Assembly (NCBI GenBank): GCA_001730015.1
Contig: MDLA01000122.1
Span: 1-51,349 of the forward strand
Source of the DNA: Chromatiales bacterium (ex Bugula neritina AB1)
GTDB taxonomy: Bacteria; Pseudomonadota; Gammaproteobacteria; Granulosicoccales; Granulosicoccaceae
DNA: 51,349 nt
Direction of reading: 5' to 3'
The position numbers and the translations under genes are program-made. How positions within the stretch are numbered: position 1 is the first letter of the stretch; every line of letters starts with the position of its first letter. This document shows, piece by piece, positions 7,252 to 17,193 of this stretch. The notes under the pieces were generated by a model. It searched no databases. It was not told where the DNA came from and saw only the letters and a program-made list of their open reading frames with translations.

Positions 7252-9999
7252 CTAATCAATTGTATAGTGAAACTCATTGTCGACTGAGGTCACATTAATA
7301 GTTTTAACTTTCTCCTCACTGCCCATCTGGCGCTCTAACAGTTGCAGACTGATTACCGGTAACATGGTATTAGTCAGTATTGAGTCAATCATTCGACCGC
7401 CGCTGTCAAGCTCGGTACAGCGGCTTGCGATCAAATCAATAACGCTATCATCGTAACTGAATTCGATATCGTGGTTTTGCTGAATTCGTTTTTGTATTCG
7501 CCCCAGCTGCAACCTGGAAATGGCGCCGATCATTTCGTCATTTAACGGATAGTAGGGAATAACAACCAACCGACCTAACAGTGCAGGCGGGAACACCTTA
7601 AGCAACGGCTCTCGCAGTGCTTTGGCCATACCGTCGGCCGAGGGCATCAAGTCCGGGTCCTTGCACAGATTCATGATTAAATCGGTACCGACATTGGTAG
7701 TCAGCAGAATCAAGGTATTTTTAAAATCGATCGATCGCCCTTCACCATCTTCCATAAAGCCTTTGTCGAATACCTGAAAGAACATTTCGTGAACATCGGG
7801 GTGGGCTTTTTCAACCTCATCGAGTAAGACAATACTGTATGGCCTTCTTCTCACGGCTTCAGTTAACACGCCACCTTCTCCGTAACCGACATACCCGGGG
7901 GGAGCCCCCTTTAGCGTTGATACAGTATGAGCCTCCTGAAACTCGCTCATGTTTATGGTAATCACATTTTGCTCACCTCCATACAACGTATCCGCAAGCG
8001 CAAGTGCTGTCTCGGTTTTTCCAACACCCGATGAACCGGCGAGCATGAATACGCCAATCGGTTTAGACGGATTGTCGAGACCGGCGCGGGAAGTTTGTAT
8101 TCGCCTGGCGATCATCTCCAGGCCATGGCGCTGACCGATAATTCGCTCTTCAAGCTGGTTGGCCAGATTCAAAACGGTTTCCATTTCATCTTTAACCATG
8201 CGACCTACAGGTACACCTGTCCAATCCTGCACAACCGAACCCACAGCTTGCTGATCTACCGTGGGGAGTATCAATGGATTCACACCTTGAAGTTCATCAA
8301 GGGTATCCTGCAACTGGTTCAATTCTGCCAACAAGGTTTCGCGAGAGGTATCGGCGCTATTTTCCTTTGAGGCGTCAGCTACATCATCGACTGTTTGCTG
8401 TTGTGTAGATTGCTCGAGATCACTACCGGTACCTTCCACCGGCATTTCAGATCCTCGCAGTTCTGCGCGCAATGACAGAATTTTCCCGACTATTTCTTTT
8501 TCCTGATTCCATCGCGCAACCAGACTTGCTTCTCGAAGTCGCTCGCTCTCAAGCAGAGCCAGCACTTTGTCTTTACGCTCGCCTATATTTATCCCGACTG
8601 TGCGCTCACGCTCAATGATTCGCAGCTCAGTTTCCAGAGCAAGAATTTTCATGCGGGAGTCATCCAGTTCCGCTGGCACAGCGTGCTGACTAACAGCTAC
8701 GCGGGCGGCTGCGGTATCGAGCAAACTAACAGATTTGTCTGGCAATTGTCGGGCTGGTATATAACGATGAGAGAGCTTTACGGAGGCTTCAAGTGCCTCA
8801 TCGAGAATCTGTACCTGATGGTGATCTTCCATCGAGGAGGCTATACCTCGCATCATAAGAACAGCACGTTCCTCACTGGGTTCATCAATTTTCACAACCT
8901 GAAATCGACGGGTGAGTGCAAGGTCTTTTTCTATGTGTTTTTTATACTCTGCCCAGGTTGTAGCAGCAACGGTGCGTAGCTCACCGCGTGCAAGCGCCGG
9001 TTTGAGTAGATTGGCCGCATCACCAGTGCCAGCTGCTCCACCTGCGCCTATAAGGGTATGGGCCTCATCAATGAATAAAATTATAGGTTTTTCTGATGAC
9101 TGAACTTCCTCAATTACCTGACGAAGACGATTTTCGAATTCCCCTTTCATACTGGCACCAGCCTGCAGCAAGCCGATATCCAGTGAAAGTAAATCTACGT
9201 TCTGCAAGGACGGCGGAACATCGCCGCGCGCTATGCGCTGCGCAAAACCTTCGACAACAGCTGTTTTTCCAACACCCGCTTCACCAGTCAGAATCGGGTT
9301 GTTCTGACGCCGCCGCATTAGAATATCTACCATTTGCCGGATTTCTTCGTCTCGCCCGACAATTGGATCACCATGCCCCTCTGCGGCGACTGCAGTCATG
9401 TTCGTCGTATACCGCGCCAGCGCCTCCCGCTTACCCATTTGCGCAGGGGAAATTGCTCCACTGGCTTCGCCCGGTGCCGCACCACCTCCAATACTGGATC
9501 CATCTTTACTGCCCATACCGCCCTCAGGCGATCCGGACACTATAGTGTCGAAGTTATCGACAAGTGCTTCAAGTTTTATTTCGTCAAATTTTCTGGAGAT
9601 CCCGACAAGACGATTTCGCAAAGCCGTTGTTTTCAAAATCCCTACCAGCAAGTGCCCGGTGCGTATTGAAGAATCCCCGAACAACAACGTTGAGTACATC
9701 CAGCCGGCTTTCACTGCCTCGGAGATATCTTCTGACAAATCGGTTATAGAGGTTGCGCCGCTTCGAAGCAACTCCAAACAATTAGTGACATCTCTGGATA
9801 AGTGCGACAGATCGATATCGAAATGTCGGAAAATATGATGAAAATCACTATCCTGCTGGTTACAAATCTGATCTATCCAGTGAGCAATTTCTACATAAGG
9901 GTTGCCACGAAGTTTGCAAACGGTAGTCGCGCTCTCAATGGATTTATAGCCTATCTCATTGAGCTTACCAAATAAATCCGCTCTGCTTATTTCAGTCAT
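7252..9999 (-). CDS. tssH: TssH (ClpV), AAA+ sheath-recycling ATPase
   Basis: The protein has 915 residues with the ClpV architecture. The N-domain (about 1-150) would bind the TssC N-terminal helix of contracted sheaths. The first AAA+ module has Walker A GEAGVGKT at 239-246 and Walker B ILFIDEAH around 307-313. A coiled middle domain spans about 450-570. The second AAA+ module has Walker A GSSGVGKT at 655-662 and the [18 protein letters not shown] block after it. A Gly/Ser-rich linker at 155-185 ([16 protein letters not shown]) separates the N-domain from the first ATPase. It disassembles used sheaths so that subunits can be reused. It sits after tssG by 39 bases and before vgrG by 119. Confidence 0.97.
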   Translation of the reverse strand: MTEISRADLFGKLNEIGYKSIESATTVCKLRGNPYVEIAHWIDQICNQQDSDFHHIFRHFDIDLSHLSRDVTNCLELLRSGATSITDLSEDISEAVKAGWMYSTLLFGDSSIRTGHLLVGILKTTALRNRLVGISRKFDEIKLEALVDNFDTIVSGSPEGGMGSKDGSSIGGGAAPGEASGAISPAQMGKREALARYTTNMTAVAAEGHGDPIVGRDEEIRQMVDILMRRRQNNPILTGEAGVGKTAVVEGFAQRIARGDVPPSLQNVDLLSLDIGLLQAGASMKGEFENRLRQVIEEVQSSEKPIILFIDEAHTLIGAGGAAGTGDAANLLKPALARGELRTVAATTWAEYKKHIEKDLALTRRFQVVKIDEPSEERAVLMMRGIASSMEDHHQVQILDEALEASVKLSHRYIPARQLPDKSVSLLDTAAARVAVSQHAVPAELDDSRMKILALETELRIIERERTVGINIGERKDKVLALLESERLREASLVARWNQEKEIVGKILSLRAELRGSEMPVEGTGSDLEQSTQQQTVDDVADASKENSADTSRETLLAELNQLQDTLDELQGVNPLILPTVDQQAVGSVVQDWTGVPVGRMVKDEMETVLNLANQLEERIIGQRHGLEMIARRIQTSRAGLDNPSKPIGVFMLAGSSGVGKTETALALADTLYGGEQNVITINMSEFQEAHTVSTLKGAPPGYVGYGEGGVLTEAVRRRPYSIVLLDEVEKAHPDVHEMFFQVFDKGFMEDGEGRSIDFKNTLILLTTNVGTDLIMNLCKDPDLMPSADGMAKALREPLLKVFPPALLGRLVVIPYYPLNDEMIGAISRLQLGRIQKRIQQNHDIEFSYDDSVIDLIASRCTELDSGGRMIDSILTNTMLPVISLQLLERQMGSEEKVKTINVTSVDNEFHYTID

Positions 10000-10038
10000 G
10001 ATTACTTAATCCTTTATCCATAGTGATCGCATACCCTT

Positions 10039-11112
10039 CTATACACCACTACCCTGTTCAATAGTCTGTCTGTGCTGTCGAAGCAACTGTTGCCGGTTCA
10101 TAGTTGCCTTCACACTGACGCTATCTATATATTTTTCGCCTATCGACCAGCTGTTAAACCCTAATCTGCAATTGCCGGAGAGCCCCATTCTACACGCCTC
10201 CCCTTCCTTCACGGTCAACTGCGCTTCCCAGTCGAGCTCATCCCCCAGATAGCTGCGGACAACATCTGCCAGTGTCTGTGCATATTCACCACCCGGCGAA
10301 AACCGATGGTAGTCGTTCCAGCTCATTGGCCCAAGGCAAATTCGAATTTTATGCGCCGAGCTCCAGGCCCTACGGCCGGAATAGGCAGACACACCCAACT
10401 CACAGTTCGACTCCCCGGACCCCAGTTTTATCTGCCCTTCCTGTGGAATTGGCAACCAATCACCGATAAATTCCTCGATCACGCAAGGCATCTTCAGACT
10501 CGCTTCAAGAATATTTGCTAGTCCCTGAGGACTCCTTGATCGGGAGCCGAGCCATGCTGCAAAATTATACTTAGAGAAGTCTGCTATTGAATCACGCTCA
10601 CTGGCGGCCCGTGGCAACAGCCCACATAGAGCAGAAACAAAGTCGGAATAACGGTTATCCTCATTCCGATCCATATTAATCACAGGGTCTGCATCCGCCA
10701 TTGCACGGTAAAACAAACTCAACATTCGATGGTTAAATAAATCAACAAACTCCCTGAATGTGGGGTCCTGGTGATGTTCGGCCCGTTGAATTGCATATTC
10801 CGTCAGATGCAACGGTAACGGCCCGTTATTTCCGAACATACCGAAAAAATTACAATACAAACGATAGCGATGTACTCCCTCACCTATTCCCAACTCATCG
10901 AGCGAATTGTTTTTAAACGCCAGAGTCGGCTTTTGAGACAATCGGACTGGCTCATTTTCTAAATTTATTCCCCTGCCAAGTCGGGCCTTCTCAGGAGCCG
11001 CATTTTCAAGTATACGCACTGCTGCAACAAAATCAGCAAACTGGATGCCTTTGGCCAGCTGTTCGGGACTGTTGCTCACAGTTGTCGTCGAGACCCGATT
11101 CTTACTGGCCAT
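10039..11112 (-). CDS. tssG: TssG, baseplate wedge subunit
   Basis: The 357 residues match TssG (ImpH/VasB) through the N-terminal IQFADFVAAVRILE segment, the GEGVHRYRLYCNFFGMFGNNGPLPLHLTEYA block, FREFVDLFNHRMLSLFYRAM, and the C-terminal LGPMSWNDYHRFSPGG. TssG binds two TssF copies and one TssE to form a baseplate wedge around the VgrG hub in the cytoplasm. Its ATG lies inside the 3' end of tssF (37-base overlap), which points to coupled translation and fixed stoichiometry. No unusual features were seen. Confidence 0.95.
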   Translation of the reverse strand: MASKNRVSTTTVSNSPEQLAKGIQFADFVAAVRILENAAPEKARLGRGINLENEPVRLSQKPTLAFKNNSLDELGIGEGVHRYRLYCNFFGMFGNNGPLPLHLTEYAIQRAEHHQDPTFREFVDLFNHRMLSLFYRAMADADPVINMDRNEDNRYSDFVSALCGLLPRAASERDSIADFSKYNFAAWLGSRSRSPQGLANILEASLKMPCVIEEFIGDWLPIPQEGQIKLGSGESNCELGVSAYSGRRAWSSAHKIRICLGPMSWNDYHRFSPGGEYAQTLADVVRSYLGDELDWEAQLTVKEGEACRMGLSGNCRLGFNSWSIGEKYIDSVSVKATMNRQQLLRQHRQTIEQGSGV

Positions 11113-12968
11113 CGCCCGATTTCACCACGCCCCAGGGTCTCCAGGACCGTTTCAGTAAAAGAGTTGGTGCTTGCATATGATGCAAAGAAGTTCTCTAACA
11201 CACTGCCGAACAAATACGCACCAGTACCTTCAAAAGCAGACTCATCGATAGTTACTTTAACCTGTAAGCCATAGGCTACTTCTACATGAGCCAGTACTTT
11301 TCGCTGTCGCACTATCGGCTTTGTTTCAACTCTAAGAATACCCTCGATCAGTCGATCATTCGTTTTGCTGCCTGAATGGTTATCGCTGTAAACCTCCAGC
11401 ATTTGTCGCAGCATAGCCGCAGCTTGCTTACCGTCGTCTTCAACGCCAGTATCTGAAATCGAGAGGTAATTAAGACTTAAATTACTGATAAGCTGCCACG
11501 CATCCCGTTGATGTGCGCGTGATGGCCTTGGCTTCGTTGGTCCGGCTACAATACGGATTTCCTTTTCGGGCGCGCTGGTCTCTAGTGTGAGGTCTGTTTC
11601 GCCAATACCTAGCTTCGGCAAATCAAGCGGAAGGTCTCTGTTCGTACACAACGTTTTTACTGTCAGTTGACGTAACTCACTGCGATAGGGGAGATCATCT
11701 ATGTCAACAAGCGACAGGAAAACTTCACTGCCGGTGTACTGGGAACGAGCCCCTACTCTTTGCTCACGAGCTGACAACACACGTTCTTCTCGCTGAATGC
11801 TATAAAAAGCGCCGCCTCTGTCCATGCGCTTGCTATCAATACTAAAGTAAGGAAAAAAGGGCTGTTTGGTGTTATCACTGCCATGGCCTTGTACGCCCTC
11901 AACTCGATAGATTTCGAAATCTTTTGGACGGGTTCTATCGGGTATTACGTGAAACTCATGTAACCCCCGGTCCAGATGGATGCGATCTGCGGTCTTCGGA
12001 AATAGATTAATCGCGGGTGCACAATTGAGAACAAAATTCTCTGCGCCAAAAAGCTCACTATCGCTTTCGAAGCTATTATCGAACAGGAAAACTATCTCAA
12101 CTTCCGTCGAATCACAGTGTTTTAGTCGACCAGCGAGATTTTTCAAAGAAAAGAATTGAAATCGCTCCGGGAAAGCAAAATACTCCTGGAGAATTCTGTA
12201 GCCGTCAAACCCGCGAGGGCCACAGGGAAGCAAAGCCTCATCCCGTGAAAAACCAACATTATTTATTGAAACCGGTTTAGCTGGTGACTTTAGCTCCCGC
12301 TGCTGTGACGTAAGCGCTACAGTCCTCGTGTGTGCGAGCAATTGCTCATACAGCATCGCTCCCGTACCGTCTGCTCCAGTGATGTAGAAAACCAATTCAT
12401 CAATTGCCAACTCGGAAAACCGAAGATCCTGATCTGTCGATAATTTCAACGCCAGTGCGCTTCGAATTTTAGATTTTGATGAAATCGCTATACCCGCGGC
12501 TTCAATAGCGGCTTTGCTAGTCAGCGTCCTTGTACTGTCTATTTTTATTGGCCATAACGTCACGTCACTGGCTGTCCGGAACTGGCAGGCAGTCTCAACG
12601 TCCTGACTAACGTGAGTCAGCAATGTGGCACCCCGACCTATTTTAAATCCATCCACGAGTGATCCTTCTGTCATCGATGGATGAAAAGTCGCAATTAGCA
12701 TAGACGGCAACGGGGCAAGATAGTCCGGATACACCATTTCCATCAGGCTTCGAGCCGTCTTGCTGTAACTGGAATCAATTTTTAATTGAACTCGTGCGGC
12801 CAGGAAAGCGTAGCTCTCCATCAGCCTCTCCACATACGGATCTGTACACTTCAGTGTTTCTATACCCAGGCGGCCCGCAATATTCGGATGCTCGGCAGCA
12901 AACTCCCCACCCATTTCACGTAAATGCTGCAGCTCACGCCGGTAATGTTCCAGCAGCCTTGGATCCAC
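11076..12968 (-). CDS. tssF: TssF, baseplate wedge subunit
   Basis: At 630 residues this is a standard-length TssF (ImpG/VasA). The N-terminus LLEHYRRELQHLREMGGEFAAEHP and the following GRLG...DPYVERLMESYAFLAARVQLKID are family hallmarks. CGPRGFDGYRILQEYFAFPERF lies mid-protein, and the C-terminal FAGTGAYLFGSVLENFFASYAS-like block is also typical. The start is GTG at 12968, two bases after the tssE stop, with no stronger upstream choice. It assembles with TssG, TssE and TssK in the baseplate. Confidence 0.95.
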   Translation of the reverse strand: MDPRLLEHYRRELQHLREMGGEFAAEHPNIAGRLGIETLKCTDPYVERLMESYAFLAARVQLKIDSSYSKTARSLMEMVYPDYLAPLPSMLIATFHPSMTEGSLVDGFKIGRGATLLTHVSQDVETACQFRTASDVTLWPIKIDSTRTLTSKAAIEAAGIAISSKSKIRSALALKLSTDQDLRFSELAIDELVFYITGADGTGAMLYEQLLAHTRTVALTSQQRELKSPAKPVSINNVGFSRDEALLPCGPRGFDGYRILQEYFAFPERFQFFSLKNLAGRLKHCDSTEVEIVFLFDNSFESDSELFGAENFVLNCAPAINLFPKTADRIHLDRGLHEFHVIPDRTRPKDFEIYRVEGVQGHGSDNTKQPFFPYFSIDSKRMDRGGAFYSIQREERVLSAREQRVGARSQYTGSEVFLSLVDIDDLPYRSELRQLTVKTLCTNRDLPLDLPKLGIGETDLTLETSAPEKEIRIVAGPTKPRPSRAHQRDAWQLISNLSLNYLSISDTGVEDDGKQAAAMLRQMLEVYSDNHSGSKTNDRLIEGILRVETKPIVRQRKVLAHVEVAYGLQVKVTIDESAFEGTGAYLFGSVLENFFASYASTNSFTETVLETLGRGEIGRWPVRIGSRRQL

Positions 12969-12969
12969 C

Positions 12970-13473
12970 TCAGGTACTACCTTCTTTCAACACCACTTCT
13001 CCTAATTCCAGATCTACCTCGGTACGCAAAAACAACGCCTCTGGCATGTGTCTACCCCACAATGTCGCTTCAATTTGAAACACTGCAGAATTGGAATGCA
13101 TACCTCCGGTACCGGGGACAAGTGTCACCTTTAACGAGTTCGCGGCAATTCTTGGCTCGAATGCAGAAATCGTGCGTCTGATCTGCTCCTGAACCTGGCG
13201 CAGATCAGTTGTAGAAATGGTTTTGCCCGACAAATTCGGTAATCCGTAGTTAATAACCGACTTGGCGATCTCATCGTGAGTATCTAAATCAACCACTCCT
13301 TGTATATTCCCCGTATTGAGCAACCATTCCAGATCTCGCAAGACAGCTTCCCGAAGATTAACATCCGCCTCAACCCGGTTGTGCCGGGATTCAATTCCAC
13401 CAGTCGGGTTATCGTTCGTCAATCTATCGAGAAGCGACGGCACCAACCTTTCATTCGGAGTTATTTCTGCCAC
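12970..13473 (-). CDS. tssE: TssE, gp25-like baseplate protein
   Basis: I chose GTG at 13473, giving 167 residues beginning (M)AEITPNERLVPSLLDRL, which matches the usual TssE N-terminus. The open frame reaches back to another GTG at 13521, but that adds a Cys-rich segment (VICPCLCSPPCECLD) unlike the family. Between tagJ and this start, another frame holds a 12-codon ORF (13525 to 13487) whose ATG overlaps the tagJ stop; ribosomes may use it to reach tssE. The core has the gp25-like REAVLRDLEWLLNT motif and GLPNLSGKT. TssE nucleates sheath assembly on the baseplate. The start is less certain than the identity. Confidence 0.9.
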   Translation of the reverse strand: MAEITPNERLVPSLLDRLTNDNPTGGIESRHNRVEADVNLREAVLRDLEWLLNTGNIQGVVDLDTHDEIAKSVINYGLPNLSGKTISTTDLRQVQEQIRRTISAFEPRIAANSLKVTLVPGTGGMHSNSAVFQIEATLWGRHMPEALFLRTEVDLELGEVVLKEGST

Positions 13474-13521
13474 AGCGTCTAAACATTCACAAGGCGGGCT
13501 GCAAAGGCATGGGCATATCAC

Positions 13522-14331
13522 TCATGACTGCACTTCGTCCACAGGCTGATCTATGACAATATGGCGGATTTGAAGGAGAGGGTAATCTGCGGAGTCGGTC
13601 GATATTATTCGTTGTCCTGCCCCGATAAAGTACTCATTGCCTATGTCATTCCATGTGGTCTTACGCGCCAGAGACAATTGATCATCGTCGAAGTGGCCCG
13701 GGTATCTCACCGGAATAAAGCCGACAGACTCTCCTTCGTTCTTCCATTTGAATTCAGCCGGTATCCAGACAAGGTCACGCAAATCTTCCGGCGCGTACAG
13801 CTTTATCTCTGAAATACTGGAAAAAGGAATCCAGTAGTACTTGCCATTGACAACAATTTCCGTCGCTGGCCCCAATCTCATATCGCCGTCAGCAATCCAG
13901 GTAAACGGCTCTCCGTCAATTGTACCGCCTATGGTTTCTGCATCAGAAAAAGCGGCAGTCGCTGCACGAGACGCCATTTCGCCATCCCCACGGACCGCGG
14001 GACCAAGCGCTTGTATTAAGGTTGCAACCCAAGGTTCGGGCTTGCCGAATATTAAAGGTGCACGTTCGCCCTGAAAAACAGAACTCCGGAAATCTTCGCA
14101 GTTGATAAGCTCCCGACAGGTTTGCGCCATCAGCGTTGCAGAGGAATCAAGTTCTGCGGCAACATTGAGCTGGGTGAGTGCTTTAGACCAGTCACCTGTG
14201 ACTGCGAGTAATTGAAATAGAAATATGCGCGACTTCGGTTCGGCTGGATTATCGCGAATGTGACTTTTAAGATCAGTAAGCGCTCCCGATAAGTCGCCAC
14301 TTTTTAATTTGTCTCGCGCTGCCTGACTCAC
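13522..14331 (-). CDS. tagJ: TagJ / ImpE-family accessory protein
   Basis: The 269 residues match ImpE (TagJ, HsiE1). An N-terminal helical repeat region carries AEPKSRIFLFQLLAVTGDWSKALTQL, followed by a C-terminal domain with GTIDGEPFTWIADGDMRLGP, GKYYWIPFSSISEI and PEDLRDLVWIPAEF. In P. aeruginosa H1 the homologue binds the sheath protein TssB and is not essential. The start is GTG at 14331 with no good ATG near it. The gene follows hcp after an 82-base spacer with a stable hairpin. Its place between hcp and tssE is exactly that of the H1 cluster. Confidence 0.93.
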   Translation of the reverse strand: MSQAARDKLKSGDLSGALTDLKSHIRDNPAEPKSRIFLFQLLAVTGDWSKALTQLNVAAELDSSATLMAQTCRELINCEDFRSSVFQGERAPLIFGKPEPWVATLIQALGPAVRGDGEMASRAATAAFSDAETIGGTIDGEPFTWIADGDMRLGPATEIVVNGKYYWIPFSSISEIKLYAPEDLRDLVWIPAEFKWKNEGESVGFIPVRYPGHFDDDQLSLARKTTWNDIGNEYFIGAGQRIISTDSADYPLLQIRHIVIDQPVDEVQS

Positions 14332-14375
14332 GGCGTACTACCCCCACGTGTTCAAATTTATTTTCTAACACAAGG

Positions 14376-14398
14376 CAAGCCGGCGCGAGGCCGGCCTG
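14376..14398 (-). terminator. Stem-loop between hcp and tagJ
   Basis: On the minus strand CAGGCCGGC pairs with GCCGGCTTG across a five-base loop (one G-T pair). It lies 15 bases after the hcp stop. The following bases are only moderately T-rich, so it is more likely a partial terminator or an mRNA-stabilising 3' hairpin than a full stop, since tagJ to vgrG lack another clear promoter. Confidence 0.5.
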
Positions 14399-14413
14399 CA
14401 GAAAGGGACCTTT

Positions 14414-14905
14414 TTACACGGTAGTCTTGTTGGCTGCGATATCCCAACCGGCTTTTTTGTCTGCGCCAGCGGTGCCATCTTTGTTCTGCGGCTTGTACGT
14501 AACATCAACTTTGGAAAAGTTCAAGGTGACATTTTCAGTCAGCCGGTCTTCACCACCTGAACCCCCTGTACTGACACTGCTGATGATAATATCTTCCATG
14601 ATGATGGTGTAGTATTCCAATGGCTCACCACCGGCCTTTCGTACTACCAGGGTGCCCTTTTCGATATGCTTTCCATCGAAACAGTGCTGCAAAAGGTTAT
14701 GGGATGCACTGTCAATATACTTGGTAACCGATAGATCGTTAACATTGACCTTACCGGCACCACCACCGCCACCCATGTGGGTAGTCCCTGACTGTGTTGC
14801 TCCCCAGCTCCATGCAAGAATATCAATCTCTTCTGCGTGGACGTCATCCTGCGCTTCGCCGTTAATAACAGGACCTTCCAACTTTAGAAATATGTCTACA
14901 GCCAT
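14414..14905 (-). CDS. hcp: Hcp / TssD, inner-tube protein
   Basis: The 163 residues are typical of Hcp: the start AVDIFLKLEGPVINGEA, then HAEEIDILAWSWGATQSGT, the DLSVTKYIDSASHNLLQHCFDG block and ITLNFSKVDVTY-type C-terminal strand (here VTLNFSKVDVTYKPQ). Hexameric rings stack to form the tube propelled by the sheath; small effectors can sit in the ring lumen. The ATG at 14905 has a strong AGGGAGAG site six to seven bases upstream. A poly-Gly stretch (GGGGGAG) falls in the extended-loop region. Stem-loops flank the gene, suggesting that its mRNA level is set apart from tssBC and tagJ. Confidence 0.97.
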   Translation of the reverse strand: MAVDIFLKLEGPVINGEAQDDVHAEEIDILAWSWGATQSGTTHMGGGGGAGKVNVNDLSVTKYIDSASHNLLQHCFDGKHIEKGTLVVRKAGGEPLEYYTIIMEDIIISSVSTGGSGGEDRLTENVTLNFSKVDVTYKPQNKDGTAGADKKAGWDIAANKTTV

Positions 14906-14949
14906 TTCACTCTCCCTATTTTATTTAATCACTTCGTCTACAAGTTAAA

Positions 14950-14986
14950 CAACAAAAAACGTGAGCATTTGTAATCCAACGCTCAC
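14950..14986 (-). terminator. Intrinsic terminator-like hairpin between tssC and hcp
   Basis: On the minus strand GTGAGCGTT pairs with AAATGCTCAC (nine pairs, one G-T, loop about seven bases), followed directly by CGTTTTTTGTTG. This is the shape of a Rho-independent terminator or attenuator. It is 72 bases after the tssC stop and 45 before the hcp ATG. I saw no convincing promoter between it and hcp, so it would either lower read-through or mark an mRNA processing site upstream of hcp. Confidence 0.6.
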
Positions 14987-15057
14987 CACTACTCTACCAA
15001 AAAACACACCTGACAACCGAAATGTAAATAGACTCTCGGTCACACATTAAGCAAATT

Positions 15058-16545
15058 CTAACCCTTTGCCGATGGCAGTTTTGACACCAATCTCAGCGAA
15101 ACCGACAACCCCTCTAACTGGTAGTGCGGTCGCAGGAAAAATTGCGAAGAATAATACCCCGGGTTGTCTTCCACCTCTTCTACCACAACCTCAGCTGCTG
15201 CCAGTGGCTTCTCTGCTTTGGTTCTTTCGCCAGAATTCGCAGGATCGCCATCTACATATTGAGTGATCCACTGCTGCAGGTACTTTTGCATATCGTCGCG
15301 CTCTTTAAAGGAACCGACCTTGTCCCTCACCATGCACTTCAAGTAGTGCGCAAAGCGACAGGTCGCAAACAGATAAGGCAGGCGCGCGGCCAGGTTTGCG
15401 TTGGCAGTTGCATCAGCGTCATCGTACTCGGCAGGGCGCTGTAAAGACTGTGCACCGATAAAGGTCGCTACGTTAGTATTCTTGCGGTGCAACAACGGCA
15501 TAAATCCGTTTTTCGCTAACTCTGCCTCACGACGATCGCCGATTGAAACCTCAGTCGGGCACTTCATATCTACACCACCATCTGCAGACGGGAAGGTGTG
15601 TACGGGCAAATCTTCAACTGTACCACCAGATTCGACCCCACGAATACGGGAACACCAACCATACTCCTTAAATGATCTGTTAATGTTCATCGCCATCGCA
15701 TACGCCGCATTCGCCCAGACGTAATTATTCGAATTACCACCATCGGTTTCTTCTTCAAAATCGAAACCGTCCACCGGATTGGTTTTCGCGCCATAGGGCA
15801 GCCGCCCGAGAAAACGCGGCATAGCTAACCCGAGGTAACGTGCATCATCGGAATCACGCAATGCGTTCCAGCCTGCATACTCAGGCGTAGAAAATATTTT
15901 TGTCAGATCCCGGGGGTTTGATAATTCATTCCAGGTATCAAACTGGGCAACACTAGGCGCCGCACCAGTGATGAAGGGAGCGTGTGCAGCAGCCGAAATC
16001 TTTGACATACCGGCTAATAAATCAACATCTGGAGGACTGTGATCAAAATGATAATCACCGACCAGACAGCCATAAGGCTCTCCCCCCAGTACGTCATACT
16101 CTGCGCCATAAATTTTCTTAAAGAGCGGGCTCTGATCCCAACCAACACCTTTAGCTTTTTTCAGAGTTTTACCAAGTTCCTGCTTGGTTACATTCATTAC
16201 CCGAATTTTAAGCGTTTCGTCCGTTTCGCTGTTATTAACGAGATAATGCAAACCGCGCCATGCTCCCTCGAGTTTTGTGAACTCACTATGGTGCATAATT
16301 TCATTAATTTGTGTGGTTAGCTTCTTGTCAATTTCAGCAATAATGGCGTTTATTGATTCCACGGCGTCATCGGAAACGATTGCAGAGTCTACCAGTGCCT
16401 GCTGCGCCAACGTGGCAACCGCTGCCTCAACATTATTTTTTACTTCATCGGATTTAGGTCGAAACTCTTTGTTTAAGAGACTGGCAAAATCATCTTGCTC
16501 TTCAACCTGCGCTTCCTGCCCCTGTTCAGCTTTTGCTTTAGCCAT
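15058..16545 (-). CDS. tssC: TssC (VipB), large sheath subunit
   Basis: The protein has 495 residues. Conserved blocks include LEGAWRGLHYLVNNSETDETLKIRVMN (about 90-120), GEPYGCLVGDYHFDHSP, WNALRDSDDARYLGLAMPRFLGRLPYG, and the C-terminal PGYYSSQFFLRPHYQLEGLSVSLRLVSKLP. TssC and TssB interlock to form the contractile sheath, and the TssC N-terminus is the ClpV binding site. The ATG overlaps the tssB stop by one base (TAATG), so equal synthesis is expected. A terminator-like hairpin lies downstream, before hcp. Confidence 0.97.
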   Translation of the reverse strand: MAKAKAEQGQEAQVEEQDDFASLLNKEFRPKSDEVKNNVEAAVATLAQQALVDSAIVSDDAVESINAIIAEIDKKLTTQINEIMHHSEFTKLEGAWRGLHYLVNNSETDETLKIRVMNVTKQELGKTLKKAKGVGWDQSPLFKKIYGAEYDVLGGEPYGCLVGDYHFDHSPPDVDLLAGMSKISAAAHAPFITGAAPSVAQFDTWNELSNPRDLTKIFSTPEYAGWNALRDSDDARYLGLAMPRFLGRLPYGAKTNPVDGFDFEEETDGGNSNNYVWANAAYAMAMNINRSFKEYGWCSRIRGVESGGTVEDLPVHTFPSADGGVDMKCPTEVSIGDRREAELAKNGFMPLLHRKNTNVATFIGAQSLQRPAEYDDADATANANLAARLPYLFATCRFAHYLKCMVRDKVGSFKERDDMQKYLQQWITQYVDGDPANSGERTKAEKPLAAAEVVVEEVEDNPGYYSSQFFLRPHYQLEGLSVSLRLVSKLPSAKG

Positions 16546-17072
16546 TATGACTTCTCCCCGGTACTATCTGACGCCTCGCCTTCACTATTAGCACTACTGG
16601 CAAGGGTTTTCATTAATGCCGGATCACTCAGCAATTTAGATATCAACTCTTCCGCACCGGATTTACCATCCATATACGTAACAAGATTACTCAGTTCTTT
16701 TCTCGCATTCAGAAGCTTGGCTAATGGCTCCACTTTAGCGGCAATTGCCTCGGGAGAGAAATCGTCCATGCTTTCGAACGACACCTCTACTGACAGATTG
16801 CCATCGCCGCTGAGCGTATTCGGAACCTGCATTGCAACTTTAGGTTTTGTCGATTTCAGATAGCTATCAAAGTTGTCTACATCGACCTCACTGAACTCCC
16901 GGTCTTCCATTCCCGGCTTGGGTTCACCAGCATTACCAGACAAGTCAGACAAAACCCCCATAACAAACGGCAGATTTATTTTCTTCTCAGCACCGTAGAG
17001 TTCTACGTCGTACTCGATCTGCACTCTCGGCGCACGATTTTTCGATATAAATTTTTGACTGCTTCCGGCCAC
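16545..17072 (-). CDS. tssB: TssB (VipA), small sheath subunit
   Basis: The 175 residues show the TssB signature RAPRVQIEYDVELYGAEKKINLPFVMGVLSDLSG at the N-terminus, then FSEVDVDNFDSYLKSTKPKVAMQVPN and a C-terminal helix rich in Ala, Ser and Lys. With TssC it builds the contractile sheath. The start is GTG at 17072, chosen because AGGAG lies six bases upstream. It follows tssA after a 121-base spacer in which I saw no promoter or terminator with confidence. Confidence 0.97.
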   Translation of the reverse strand: MAGSSQKFISKNRAPRVQIEYDVELYGAEKKINLPFVMGVLSDLSGNAGEPKPGMEDREFSEVDVDNFDSYLKSTKPKVAMQVPNTLSGDGNLSVEVSFESMDDFSPEAIAAKVEPLAKLLNARKELSNLVTYMDGKSGAEELISKLLSDPALMKTLASSANSEGEASDSTGEKS

Positions 17073-17193
17073 AATGTTCTCCTAGAACCAAAGTAAAATT
17101 TGAAATTACTTCACACAACTTTCCCAAGCCGCTTCCTTAAAAGCGCGCATACTCAAGACCCTTTGTGGATTCACTGGGACTATTTTCATCTGA

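Noticed and set aside
14906..14949. A separate promoter for hcp downstream of the hairpin
   Set aside because: A TTGTAG / TAAAAT pair is present but the spacing is only 14 bases and it would leave almost no leader before the ribosome site.
17073..17193. Small hairpin (CGCTT/AAGCG) between tssA and tssB
   Set aside because: A five-base stem with no T-tract; not convincing as a terminator.
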